Shown: positions 5,061 through 12,116 of the stretch, in pieces
Numbering within the stretch: the stretch's first letter is position 1
Layout of the letters: the number at the start of each line of letters is the position of its first letter
Source: an uncultured Oscillibacter sp.
Lineage (GTDB): Bacteria > Bacillota > Clostridia > Oscillospirales > Oscillospiraceae
Direction of reading: 5' to 3'
Length of the DNA stretch: 13,578 bases
Assembly: GCA_910579435.1 (NCBI GenBank)
Contig: CAJTVF010000064.1
Coordinates: 1 to 13,578, forward strand
Made by a program: the position numbers and the translations under genes
Notes under the pieces: model-generated
What the model was told of the DNA's origin: nothing
Databases searched by the model: none
The model's input: only the letters and a program-made list of their open reading frames with translations

Positions 5061-5996
5061 ATGGAATACACACACAAGCCCGTCCTGCTGGACGAGTGCG
5101 CCGAGGCCCTGCACATCCGCCCGGAGGGGACCTATGTGGACGGCACCCTGGGCCGGGCGGGGCACTCCCGGGAGATTGCGAAGCGGCTGACCACCGGGCG
5201 GCTCATCTGCATCGACCGGGACATGGCCGCCATTGAGGCGGCCCGGGAGCGGCTGGCCCCCTGGATGGACCGGGTAAGGCTGGTCCACAGCAATTTCTCG
5301 GAGCTGGGAAACGTCCTGGCGGACGAGGAGGGCGTGGACGGGATGCTCTTCGACCTGGGCGTTTCCTCCCCCCAATTGGACGACCCGGAACGCGGCTTTT
5401 CCTATATGCACGACGCTCCGCTGGATATGCGGATGGACCGAACCTCCCCCCTGACGGCGCAGGAGGTGGTCAACTCCTGGAGTTTGGAGGAGCTTCGGCG
5501 CGTTTTATTTGACTTTGGGGAGGAACGGTACGCCCCGGCCATCGCCCGGGCCATCGTGAGGCGGCGGGAGCATCGGCCCATTGAGACCACGCTGGAGCTG
5601 GTGGACGTCATCAAGTCCGCCATGCCCCCAGCGGCGCTGCGGGAGAAGCAGCACCCCGCCAAGCGGAGCTTCCAGGCCGTCCGCATCGCCGTCAACGGCG
5701 AGCTGGACGCCCTGCCCCCCATGCTGCGGGCGGCGGCGGACAAGCTCCGCCCCGGCGGGCGGCTGGCGGTCATCACCTTCCACTCCCTGGAGGACCGGAT
5801 CGTCAAACGGACCCTGCGGGAGCTGGCCCAGGGCTGCACCTGCCCGCCGAATTTTCCGGTGTGCGTGTGCGGGAAGAGGCCGCTGCTGCGGCTGGACAAG
5901 CCCGTGACGCCCACGGCGGCGGAGGTTGCGGAGAATCCCCGGGCCAGGAGCGCCCGGCTCCGGGCGGCGGAAAAAACGGACAAGCTCGATATCTGA
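5061..5996 (+). CDS. rsmH: 16S rRNA (cytosine(1402)-N4)-methyltransferase RsmH
   Basis: RsmH (MraW) methylates N4 of C1402 in the decoding centre of 16S rRNA using S-adenosylmethionine. At 311 residues it is full length. Visible motifs are HKPVLLDE (5-12), the SAM site DGTLGRAGHS (27-36), LFDLGVSSPQLD (97-107), the HPAKRSFQAVRIAVN block (198-212) and GGRLAVITFHSLEDR (232-246). The CxC-x6-CxC cluster with Cys 259, 261, 268 and 270 is common in clostridial members. A GGAG ribosome site precedes ATG 5061. The gene is in the normal place, second after mraZ, and is presumably on the mraZ transcript. Confidence 0.97.
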   Translation: MEYTHKPVLLDECAEALHIRPEGTYVDGTLGRAGHSREIAKRLTTGRLICIDRDMAAIEAARERLAPWMDRVRLVHSNFSELGNVLADEEGVDGMLFDLGVSSPQLDDPERGFSYMHDAPLDMRMDRTSPLTAQEVVNSWSLEELRRVLFDFGEERYAPAIARAIVRRREHRPIETTLELVDVIKSAMPPAALREKQHPAKRSFQAVRIAVNGELDALPPMLRAAADKLRPGGRLAVITFHSLEDRIVKRTLRELAQGCTCPPNFPVCVCGKRPLLRLDKPVTPTAAEVAENPRARSARLRAAEKTDKLDI

Positions 5997-6037
5997 ATTT
6001 TTATTTTGCATGAAAACGGTTGTAAGGGGGCGGCTCC

Positions 6038-6592
6038 ATGGCGGCAGCGGCGCGGGACCTGCGGGATCGCGGGCGGCATACGGTCAACGGCAGTCTGGCG
6101 TATGACCTGGACTACGCGGTTCGGGAACGGGAACTGCGCCATGCGGGAGAGGCTCCCCGGACACAAAAAAAGACCAAGGCAAAGGTCTATGAGACGCCCC
6201 GGGTCCTGGTCCGGGCCCGGCAGGTTGTATCCCCCCTGGCGGTGCTGAGCGTGGCGGCCATCATGGGGCTGGCCCTGCTGGTGCTGATGAGCTATGTGCA
6301 GCTGACCATGCTGTCCGCAGAGACCGTGGAGCTGCGCAGCCGGCTGACGGAGCTGGAGACGGAGAACGTGAGCCTTACCGCCCAGTACCAGCGGATGTTC
6401 GACATGGCCTCGGTGAAGGAGGCGGCGGAAGCCGCCGGCATGACCAAGCCCAGCAGCACCCAGATGAGCCGCCTGGACCTGTCGGCGGGGGATTCCGCCG
6501 TGGCCTACCGGCAGAAGGAGCCGGGGCTGTTCAGCCGGATTCTCTCGTCCCTCCACGGCGGGGTCTACGCAGTGGTGGAATATTTCGACTGA
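6038..6592 (+). CDS. ftsL: FtsL-like septum-forming protein
   Basis: FtsL is a bitopic divisome protein that partners DivIC/FtsB and FtsQ and helps activate FtsW and FtsI. Sequence is poorly conserved, so the call rests on position and topology. It is 184 residues, with a basic cytoplasmic N-terminus (1-62), one membrane segment (about 64-88) and a heptad-patterned coiled coil directly after it (about 93-121, rich in L, E, T and R). It lies between rsmH and the division transpeptidase, as in most Firmicutes. The C-terminal tail (122-184) is longer than in many FtsL proteins and ends in an aromatic, hydrophobic patch. ATG 6038 has an AAGGGGG ribosome site, in a 15-base leader identical to that of mraZ. 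A weaker possibility is another FtsB/FtsL-family protein. Confidence 0.75.
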   Translation: MAAAARDLRDRGRHTVNGSLAYDLDYAVRERELRHAGEAPRTQKKTKAKVYETPRVLVRARQVVSPLAVLSVAAIMGLALLVLMSYVQLTMLSAETVELRSRLTELETENVSLTAQYQRMFDMASVKEAAEAAGMTKPSSTQMSRLDLSAGDSAVAYRQKEPGLFSRILSSLHGGVYAVVEYFD

Positions 6593-6640
6593 CCGGCGCA
6601 CTATAATGAGCTGACAAAACCTTCGGCCTTGACAGCGTTC

Positions 6641-6671
6641 GGAGGGGAGCGGGAGCCTTCCCGCTCCCTCC
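6641..6671 (+). terminator. GC-rich hairpin in the ftsL-pbp gap, no T-run
   Basis: GGAGGGGAGCGGGA (6641-6654) pairs with TCCCGCTCCCTCC (6659-6671), with one bulged G and a GCCT loop. The following sequence, CTTCATAATC, has too few Ts for an efficient terminator. In a 129-base gap inside the operon it may act as a partial terminator, a processing site or an mRNA stabiliser, setting pbp levels relative to ftsL. A TATAAT at 6602-6607 and TTGACA at 6629-6634 also lie here but are in the wrong order to form one promoter. Confidence 0.45.
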
Positions 6672-6721
6672 CTTCATAATCTCAGAATATCACAGAAATC
6701 CATGATTCAGGAGGCAGCAGC

Positions 6722-9184
6722 ATGGCGAACCGTTCCCCCAACCCCCCTGTTCTTCACCGGAAGAGCGAGTCCGCCCGCCGGGCCAACCAGATCATCCGCG
6801 GGCGGACGCTGCTGATGATGCTGGTGCTGGGCGTGGGCACATTTTTGCTGCTGTTCTGGAAGCTCTACGACCTCCAGATCAACCAGTATGACGAGATGAC
6901 GGCCCGGGCCGTCCACCAGCAGACCCGGGAGGTCTCCGTCAACGCCTCCCGGGGGACGATTTACGACAAGAACCACAACATCCTGGCCAGCTCCACCACG
7001 GCGGAGATGGTCATTCTCGACCCCCTGCGCATCGACCGGTTTGTCCGGAGCCAGGAAGAGGAGCAGGAGGAGGCGGCCGCCAGGGCCCTGGAAAAAGGGG
7101 AGGCCTATACCAGGCAGCCGGTCCGGGACCAGAGCTACATCGCCCGGGGACTGAGCCGTATTCTGGATATCGACCAGGAATCCATCGAAAAGAAGATGGA
7201 GAATACCAAGTCCGAATATGTCATTTTGTCCCGGAAGGTGGAGAAGGAGCTGGCTGACGAGATCCGGAGGTTTGTCAACGGCCAGATCGATGAAGAGGGG
7301 AACGAAATCCCCGAGGGCCAGCAGCGCTCCCTCACCGGCGTGCATCTGAACCCGGACTCCAAGCGGTACTACCCCTATAACACCATGGCGGCCAATGTGC
7401 TGGGCTTTGTGAATATTGAAAACGAGGGGGCCGTGGGGCTGGAGGTCAAGTACGACAGCGACCTCTCCGGCGAGGCGGGCATGACCGTCTCCGCCAAGAA
7501 CAACCGGGGCCAGCCCATGCTCTTCCAGTACGAGCAGTATTTTGACGCCGAGGACGGCAGCGACCTGGTGCTGACCATGGACATCAACGTCCAGATCGCG
7601 CTGGAAAAGGGCATGGAGTCCATGCTCAGCAAATTCGACGCCGCCAAGGGCGGCACGGGCATTGTCATGGACGTGAATTCCGGGGCTGTCCTGGGCATGG
7701 CGTCCTATCCCAACTACGACTCCAACCAGTCCGGCGTCCTCTACGACGAGAAGCTGAAAAGCAAGCTGGAAGCGCAGCTGGCGGAGCTGGAGGAAAAGCG
7801 GGAGAGCTACGAGAGCGAGGAGAAATACGAGGAGGCCGTCAGCAAAGCCAAGACCGACACCCTCCAGAGCCAGTGGCGGAACAAGTGCATCGACTCCACC
7901 TACGAGCCCGGCTCCACCTTCAAGCCCATCACCCTGGCGGCGGCGCTGGAGGAGGGCGTTATCAACATGAACTCCACCTATGACTGCTCCGGTTCCCTGA
8001 TGGTCAAGGGCTGGGATAAGCCCTTTAACTGCTCTCGCACCAGCGGCCACGGGCATCAGGTTCTGAAAGAGGCAGTGGGAAACTCCTGCAACCCGGCTTT
8101 CATCAAGATCGGGCAGGCCCTGGGCACCAGCAAATTCTATGAATACCTCAAGTCCTTTGGGCTGATGGAAAAGACCAATGTGGACATGATCGGCGAGGTT
8201 CAGGGCATTTTCGCGGAGGAGAAGAACTTCAACTCCAACCTGGTCTCCCTGGCCTCCTACTCCTTCGGCCAGACCTTCAACGTCACCCCTCTGGAGCTGA
8301 TCCGGGCCCAGGCGGCCTGCGTCAACGGCGGCTACCTCTACGAGCCCTATATGGTGGAGCAGGTGCTGGACGGGGAGGGGAACATCCTCCGCCAGCACGA
8401 GACCAAGTGCATCCGCCAGGTCGTCAGCGAGGAGACCTCCGCCAAGGTCCGGGAGTGCCTGGAATACGTGGTGGCGGAGGGCACCGGGCGGAACGGCCAG
8501 GTGACGGGCTACCGCGTGGGCGGCAAAACCGGCACCGCCGACAAAACCGGCACCCGCACCGCCAGCAATCCCAAGGGCGACATCGTGGTGTCCTTCATGT
8601 GCTTCGCCCCGGCGGACGACCCGCAGGTAATTATGCTCATTACCATGGACACCCCCAGCCGTACAACGGGGACCTTCCCCTCCGGAGGCAACATGGTGGC
8701 TCCCACGGCCAGCCAGATCATGAGCGAGATCCTCCCCGTCCTTGGCGTGGAGCCGGACTACACCGCCGACCAGCTGGCGGGGGCCGACGCCGCCGTGCCC
8801 AACGTGGTGGGCCAGGATCTGGAGACCGCCAGAAGCAGGCTGGAAAACGCGGGCTTCACCTTCCGCACCGTGGGCAACGGCACGGAGGTCACCGCCCAGA
8901 CCCCCGAGGGCGGCGCGATCGTGCCCAACAACGCCTCCATCGTCCTGTACCTGGGAGAGGAGAAGAACGACGAGAGCCGGGCGGTGCCCAATGTCCTGGG
9001 TATGACCGCCGCCGAGGCCAATCAGGCGCTGACCAACGCGGGGTTCATCATGCGGGTGACGGGCGCCACCAGTACGGAGTCCGGCAACGTCAAGGCGATT
9101 TCTCAGGACCGGGGGGAGGGGACCGAGCTGCCCCCCGGCACGGTAGTCACCGTCCGCTTCGGCGACAGCTCCGTGCGGGACTGA
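6722..9184 (+). CDS. ftsI: Class B penicillin-binding protein with two PASTA domains (FtsI/SpoVD type)
   Basis: A membrane-anchored transpeptidase that cross-links septal (or spore cortex) peptidoglycan. The 820-residue chain has a short basic cytoplasmic tail, one membrane segment (about 29-48), a PBP dimerisation region from about 55 that includes RGTIYDKN (77-84), and the transpeptidase domain. The active-site motifs are intact: S-T-F-K 398-401, S-C-N 455-457 and K-T-G 602-604. Two PASTA domains follow at about 691-746 and 754-814, each starting VPNV. A charged helical insertion (about 341-383) sits just before the active serine, as in some clostridial members. GGAGG precedes ATG 6722. Only one such PBP is in the cluster, so FtsI and SpoVD roles cannot be separated by sequence alone. 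Confidence 0.93.
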   Translation: MANRSPNPPVLHRKSESARRANQIIRGRTLLMMLVLGVGTFLLLFWKLYDLQINQYDEMTARAVHQQTREVSVNASRGTIYDKNHNILASSTTAEMVILDPLRIDRFVRSQEEEQEEAAARALEKGEAYTRQPVRDQSYIARGLSRILDIDQESIEKKMENTKSEYVILSRKVEKELADEIRRFVNGQIDEEGNEIPEGQQRSLTGVHLNPDSKRYYPYNTMAANVLGFVNIENEGAVGLEVKYDSDLSGEAGMTVSAKNNRGQPMLFQYEQYFDAEDGSDLVLTMDINVQIALEKGMESMLSKFDAAKGGTGIVMDVNSGAVLGMASYPNYDSNQSGVLYDEKLKSKLEAQLAELEEKRESYESEEKYEEAVSKAKTDTLQSQWRNKCIDSTYEPGSTFKPITLAAALEEGVINMNSTYDCSGSLMVKGWDKPFNCSRTSGHGHQVLKEAVGNSCNPAFIKIGQALGTSKFYEYLKSFGLMEKTNVDMIGEVQGIFAEEKNFNSNLVSLASYSFGQTFNVTPLELIRAQAACVNGGYLYEPYMVEQVLDGEGNILRQHETKCIRQVVSEETSAKVRECLEYVVAEGTGRNGQVTGYRVGGKTGTADKTGTRTASNPKGDIVVSFMCFAPADDPQVIMLITMDTPSRTTGTFPSGGNMVAPTASQIMSEILPVLGVEPDYTADQLAGADAAVPNVVGQDLETARSRLENAGFTFRTVGNGTEVTAQTPEGGAIVPNNASIVLYLGEEKNDESRAVPNVLGMTAAEANQALTNAGFIMRVTGATSTESGNVKAISQDRGEGTELPPGTVVTVRFGDSSVRD

Positions 9185-9220
9185 GAGCAGGTTTTGCCAG
9201 GTTTTTGGCAGAATACGCCG

Positions 9221-9249
9221 TATACAATGCGTTTTATTTGAGTTATAAT
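9221..9249 (+). promoter_or_regulatory. Possible internal promoter upstream of murE
   Basis: TATACA (9221-9226), a 17-bp spacer and a perfect TATAAT (9244-9249) lie in the AT-rich 104-base gap between the transpeptidase gene and murE. The -35 matches only four of six consensus bases. Transcription would start near 9256, 33 bases before murE. It would allow murE, mraY and ftsW to be expressed separately from the mraZ promoter. Confidence 0.5.
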
Positions 9250-9288
9250 CATCCAGAACGTATTTGACTGGATGGAGGTTTTACAAGT

Positions 9289-10734
9289 ATGAAGCTCAAG
9301 GAATTGCTGGCGGGGTTGGAGTTCCTCTCCGCCAACGCGGATTTGGAAACGGAAATTGCCCAGGTCTGTTATGACTCCCGGCAGGTAAAGCCCGGGGACC
9401 TCTTCGTGGCCCTCAGCGGCTACACGGCGGACGGTCACAAGTTCATTCCCCAGGCCATGGCCTCCGGCGCGGCGGCGGTGCTCTGCCAGGTCCCGCCGGA
9501 GGGGGAGGGGATTCCCTATGTTCAAGTGGCGGATTCCCGCCGGGCACTGGCGGCGGCGGGAGCCAATTTCTTCGGCCATCCGGCCCGGGACATGACCATG
9601 GTGGGGATCACCGGCACCAACGGGAAGACCACCTCCACCTACCTCCTCAAGGCCATCCTGGAGGCCCGGGGGGAGACGGTGGGCCTGATCGGCACGAATC
9701 AGAATATGATTGGGCAGGAGGCCCTGCCCACGGAGCGGACCACCCCGGAGTCCTTTGAGCTCCAGAAGCTCTTCGCCCGGATGCGGGAAGCGGGCTGCAC
9801 GTATGTGGTGATGGAGGTTTCCTCCCACGCCCTGTTTCTGGACCGGGTTTATGGGGTCCCTTACAAGGTGGGGGTCTTCACAAACCTGACCCAGGACCAC
9901 CTGGATTTCCACAAGACCATGGAGGACTACTGCGACGCCAAGGCCATCCTGTTCCGAAACTGTGAGACCGGCGTGGTGAACGCCGCGGACCCCTGGACCC
10001 CGCGGCTTTTGCAAGAAGCAAGCTGTAAAGTGTTCACCTTTTCCGGTTCCGGCGAAGCGGACCTCCGGGCGGAGGACGCCGTCCTGGCGGCGGACCACGC
10101 GGCCTTCACCGCCGTTTACGGCGGGAAACGGGTTCCCGTCCGGGTGAACATCCCCGGGCGCTTCATGATCGACAACGCCCTGGATGTGCTGGGGGCGGCC
10201 CTGGCCCTGGGGATCCCCCTGGAGGAGAGCGCCGCCGTCCTGGCCCGGGTGCCCCACGTGAAGGGCCGGGTGGAGGTGGTGCCCACGCCGGGGAAGGACT
10301 ATACCGTCCTCATTGACTACGCCCACAGCCCCGACAGCCTGGTGAACGTCCTGGACACCGTCAAGGGCTTCGCCAAGGGCCGGACCGTGGCCCTCTTCGG
10401 CTGCGGCGGGGACCGGGATAAGGCCAAGCGGCCCCAAATGGGCCGGGCCGCCGCGGACCTTGCGGACTTTGCCGTCGTCACCACCGACAACCCCAGGACA
10501 GAGCGACCGGCGGATATCATCGCCGGCATCCTGCCGGGGCTGGAGGGGACCGGGACCCCTTATCAGGTTATTGAGGACCGGGTGGAGGCCATCCATTGGG
10601 CACTGGACCACGCCCGTGCGGGGGACGTCATCGTCCTCTGCGGCAAGGGCCACGAGACCTACCAGGAGGTAGGCCATGAGAAACGCCACATGGACGAACG
10701 GGAGATCGTGGCGGATTATTTAAGGAACCACTGA
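9289..10734 (+). CDS. murE: UDP-MurNAc-tripeptide synthetase, meso-DAP type
   Basis: MurE adds the third stem residue to UDP-MurNAc-L-Ala-D-Glu in the cytoplasm, using ATP. The 481-residue protein has the three Mur-ligase domains. The ATP loop is GITGTNGKTTS (106-116), HSPDS (346-350) lies at the junction to the C-terminal domain, and AKAILF carries the probable carbamylated lysine (K218). The specificity motif is DNPR (400-403), which is typical of meso-diaminopimelate-adding enzymes rather than lysine-adding ones. GGAGG lies about ten bases before ATG 9289. The last four codons and stop (TTA AGG AAC CAC TGA) lie inside the left terminus of the repeat at 10720, so the C-terminus LRNH is repeat-derived. 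The TTA leucine codon is unusual in this GC-rich gene. Confidence 0.96.
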   Translation: MKLKELLAGLEFLSANADLETEIAQVCYDSRQVKPGDLFVALSGYTADGHKFIPQAMASGAAAVLCQVPPEGEGIPYVQVADSRRALAAAGANFFGHPARDMTMVGITGTNGKTTSTYLLKAILEARGETVGLIGTNQNMIGQEALPTERTTPESFELQKLFARMREAGCTYVVMEVSSHALFLDRVYGVPYKVGVFTNLTQDHLDFHKTMEDYCDAKAILFRNCETGVVNAADPWTPRLLQEASCKVFTFSGSGEADLRAEDAVLAADHAAFTAVYGGKRVPVRVNIPGRFMIDNALDVLGAALALGIPLEESAAVLARVPHVKGRVEVVPTPGKDYTVLIDYAHSPDSLVNVLDTVKGFAKGRTVALFGCGGDRDKAKRPQMGRAAADLADFAVVTTDNPRTERPADIIAGILPGLEGTGTPYQVIEDRVEAIHWALDHARAGDVIVLCGKGHETYQEVGHEKRHMDEREIVADYLRNH

Positions 10735-10886
10735 TGAAATCCCCGCACACAGCTTCACGCCATAAATTCCCGCTGGACTGCGTTAGAAAATCTTGAAATC
10801 CGTCAGGATTCCTGCGATTTTCTTCCTTGTCAGCAGAAATTTCTGGCGCAAATCTGCACACGTTGATTTAATCAGTGCTTCCTTAA
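10720..10886. mobile_element. MITE-like repeat element, copy 1
   Basis: A ~167-bp element bounded by TTAAGGAACCACTGAT on the left and its near-exact inverted copy (ATCAGTGCTTCCTTAA) on the right. The terminal match extends to about 22 bp with two mismatches. Further inward arms also pair: CCATAAATT with AATTTCTGG, CCGCTGG with the stretch at about 10829-10836, GAAAATC (10786-10792) with GATTTTC (10816-10822), and AATCC with GGATT around GTCA. The whole element could thus fold into one long hairpin. It has no open reading frame of note. It overlaps the murE 3' end and shares its right TTAA with copy 2. It could be a non-autonomous transposable element or a dispersed structured-RNA repeat. Confidence 0.75.
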
Positions 10887-11049
10887 GGAACCACTGAATA
10901 AATCCCCGCGCACATCTTCACGCCATAAATTTCCCCTGGACTTCGTCGGAAAACCTTGAAATGCGTCAGGATTCCTGCGGTTTTCTTCCTTGCCGGCGGA
11001 AATTTCTGAACCGAATCTGCACTCGTTGATTTCATCAGTGCTTCCTTGA
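10883..11049. mobile_element. MITE-like repeat element, copy 2
   Basis: A direct tandem copy of the preceding element, aligning without gaps over about 163 bases at roughly 86% identity by eye. The left terminus is TTAAGGAACCACTGA and the right end is TCAGTGCTTCCTTGA, with TTGA replacing TTAA. The central stem is GAAAACC (10949-10955) with GGTTTTC (10979-10985). Against copy 1 this is a T-A to C-G double change at 10954 and 10980, so pairing is conserved. Copy 2 fills the space between copy 1 and the mraY leader, where many dcw clusters carry murF. Confidence 0.75.
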
Positions 11050-11056
11050 ATAAGTG

Positions 11057-11081
11057 AAAAAACCGCCCGGCGGACGGGCGG
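11057..11081 (-). terminator. GC hairpin before mraY, with T-run on the minus strand
   Basis: CCGCCCG (11063-11069) pairs with CGGGCGG (11075-11081) around GCGGA, and six As precede the stem on the plus strand. Read on the minus strand this is a hairpin followed by six Ts, a good intrinsic terminator against antisense transcription. On the plus strand its 3' arm reaches the edge of the mraY ribosome site (GGGGAGAGGG, 11081-11090), so it might instead modulate mraY translation. No minus-strand gene is visible downstream that would need it. Confidence 0.5.
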
Positions 11082-11097
11082 GGGAGAGGGAAAACGT

Positions 11098-12084
11098 ATG
11101 ATCGTTACACTGCTGCTGGCCTGTGGGATCAGCTTTCTGCTGACCCTGGTGCTTGGAAAATTCGTCATTGCGGAGCTGCGGAAGCTGAAGGCGGGACAGG
11201 AGATCCGGAAGGAGGGACCCGCCTGGCACGCCGGGAAGGCGGGCACGCCCACCATGGGCGGCGTCATGTTTATCACCGGCTCCGGCGTGGTGGCCTTTGT
11301 CATGGGCTGGGAGGCTATGCAGGGGGGAGAGTTCGCCCACCTCTACGTGTACTTCTTCGCTCTGATTTTCGGCCTGATCGGCGTGGTGGACGATTACCGC
11401 AAGATTCGTCAGCATCAGAACGAGGGCCTGACGGCCAAGCAGAAGTTTATTCTCCAGCTGGCCGCCGCCGTGATGTTCCTCAGCCTGATGCGGTATGAGG
11501 GACTGCTGACCAACGCGCTGTATATCCCCTTCGCCAACATCACGGTGGAGATCAACTGGATTGTCTACCTGATTTTCGCCGCCTTTGTCATCGTGGGCTG
11601 CGTCAACGCGGTCAACATCACGGACGGCATCGACGGCCAGTCCTCCAGCGTTACCTTTGTGGTGATGGTCTTCTTCACCGCCGCCGCGGCCAAGTGGGGG
11701 CTCATGCCCCTGGCGCTGTTTCCCGCCGCCCTGGCGGGCGGGCTGGCGGCCTTCTTCTGCTACAACCACCACCCCGCCAAGGTCTTCATGGGGGACACCG
11801 GCAGCCTCTTCATGGGCGGCGCGGTAGCGGCCCTGGCCTTCGCCATGGATATGCCCCTGATTTTAATTCTCGTGGGCGTCATCTATATTTTGGAGACCCT
11901 GTCCGACATCATCCAGGTGGCTTACTTCAAGGCCACCCACGGCAAGCGTTTCTTCAAAATGGCCCCCCTGCACCATCACCTGGAGCTCTCCGGGTGGAGC
12001 GAGGCGAAGCTGGTGACGGTGTTCTCCGGCGTGACGATCCTGTTCTGCGTTCTGGCCTGGCTTGGCATCCAGGGACGGTACTGA
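11098..12084 (+). CDS. mraY: Phospho-N-acetylmuramoyl-pentapeptide-transferase
   Basis: MraY is an integral membrane enzyme that moves phospho-MurNAc-pentapeptide onto undecaprenyl phosphate, making lipid I. The 328-residue chain is nearly all membrane helices, about ten as in the family. Visible motifs are GTPTMGG (49-55), the Mg-binding VVDDYRK (96-102, D98 and D99), NAVNITDGIDG (170-180), FMGDTGSLFMGG (230-241) and APLHHHLELSGWSE (289-302). NITDGIDGQSSS differs from the common NLTDGLDGLA form but keeps the key Asn and Asp residues. The start has a GGGAGAGGG ribosome site about seven bases upstream. Just before it lie a GC hairpin and two tandem repeat elements rather than murF. ftsW follows after 32 bases without murD. 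Confidence 0.97.
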   Translation: MIVTLLLACGISFLLTLVLGKFVIAELRKLKAGQEIRKEGPAWHAGKAGTPTMGGVMFITGSGVVAFVMGWEAMQGGEFAHLYVYFFALIFGLIGVVDDYRKIRQHQNEGLTAKQKFILQLAAAVMFLSLMRYEGLLTNALYIPFANITVEINWIVYLIFAAFVIVGCVNAVNITDGIDGQSSSVTFVVMVFFTAAAAKWGLMPLALFPAALAGGLAAFFCYNHHPAKVFMGDTGSLFMGGAVAALAFAMDMPLILILVGVIYILETLSDIIQVAYFKATHGKRFFKMAPLHHHLELSGWSEAKLVTVFSGVTILFCVLAWLGIQGRY

Positions 12085-12116
12085 GACTGAAATTTTGGAA
12101 ATGAAGGAGGGAGCAT

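Noticed and set aside
6602..6634. TATAAT and TTGACA in the ftsL-pbp gap as a promoter
   Set aside because: The -10-like hexamer lies upstream of the -35-like hexamer, and neither has a properly spaced partner.
6707..8398. Long minus-strand open frame of about 563 codons opposite the PBP gene
   Set aside because: It is antisense to a gene with complete catalytic motifs; the GC-rich third positions of the real gene suppress stops on the other strand. It has no family features.
9103..10689. Long minus-strand open frame of about 528 codons opposite murE
   Set aside because: Shadow of murE caused by codon bias; low-complexity Gly/Val/His-rich product without recognisable domains or a good start.
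10793..10822. TTGAAA plus 17 bp plus GATTTT inside repeat copy 1 as a promoter for mraY
   Set aside because: The -10 matches only three of six consensus bases, and the hexamers fall within the paired arms of the repeat.
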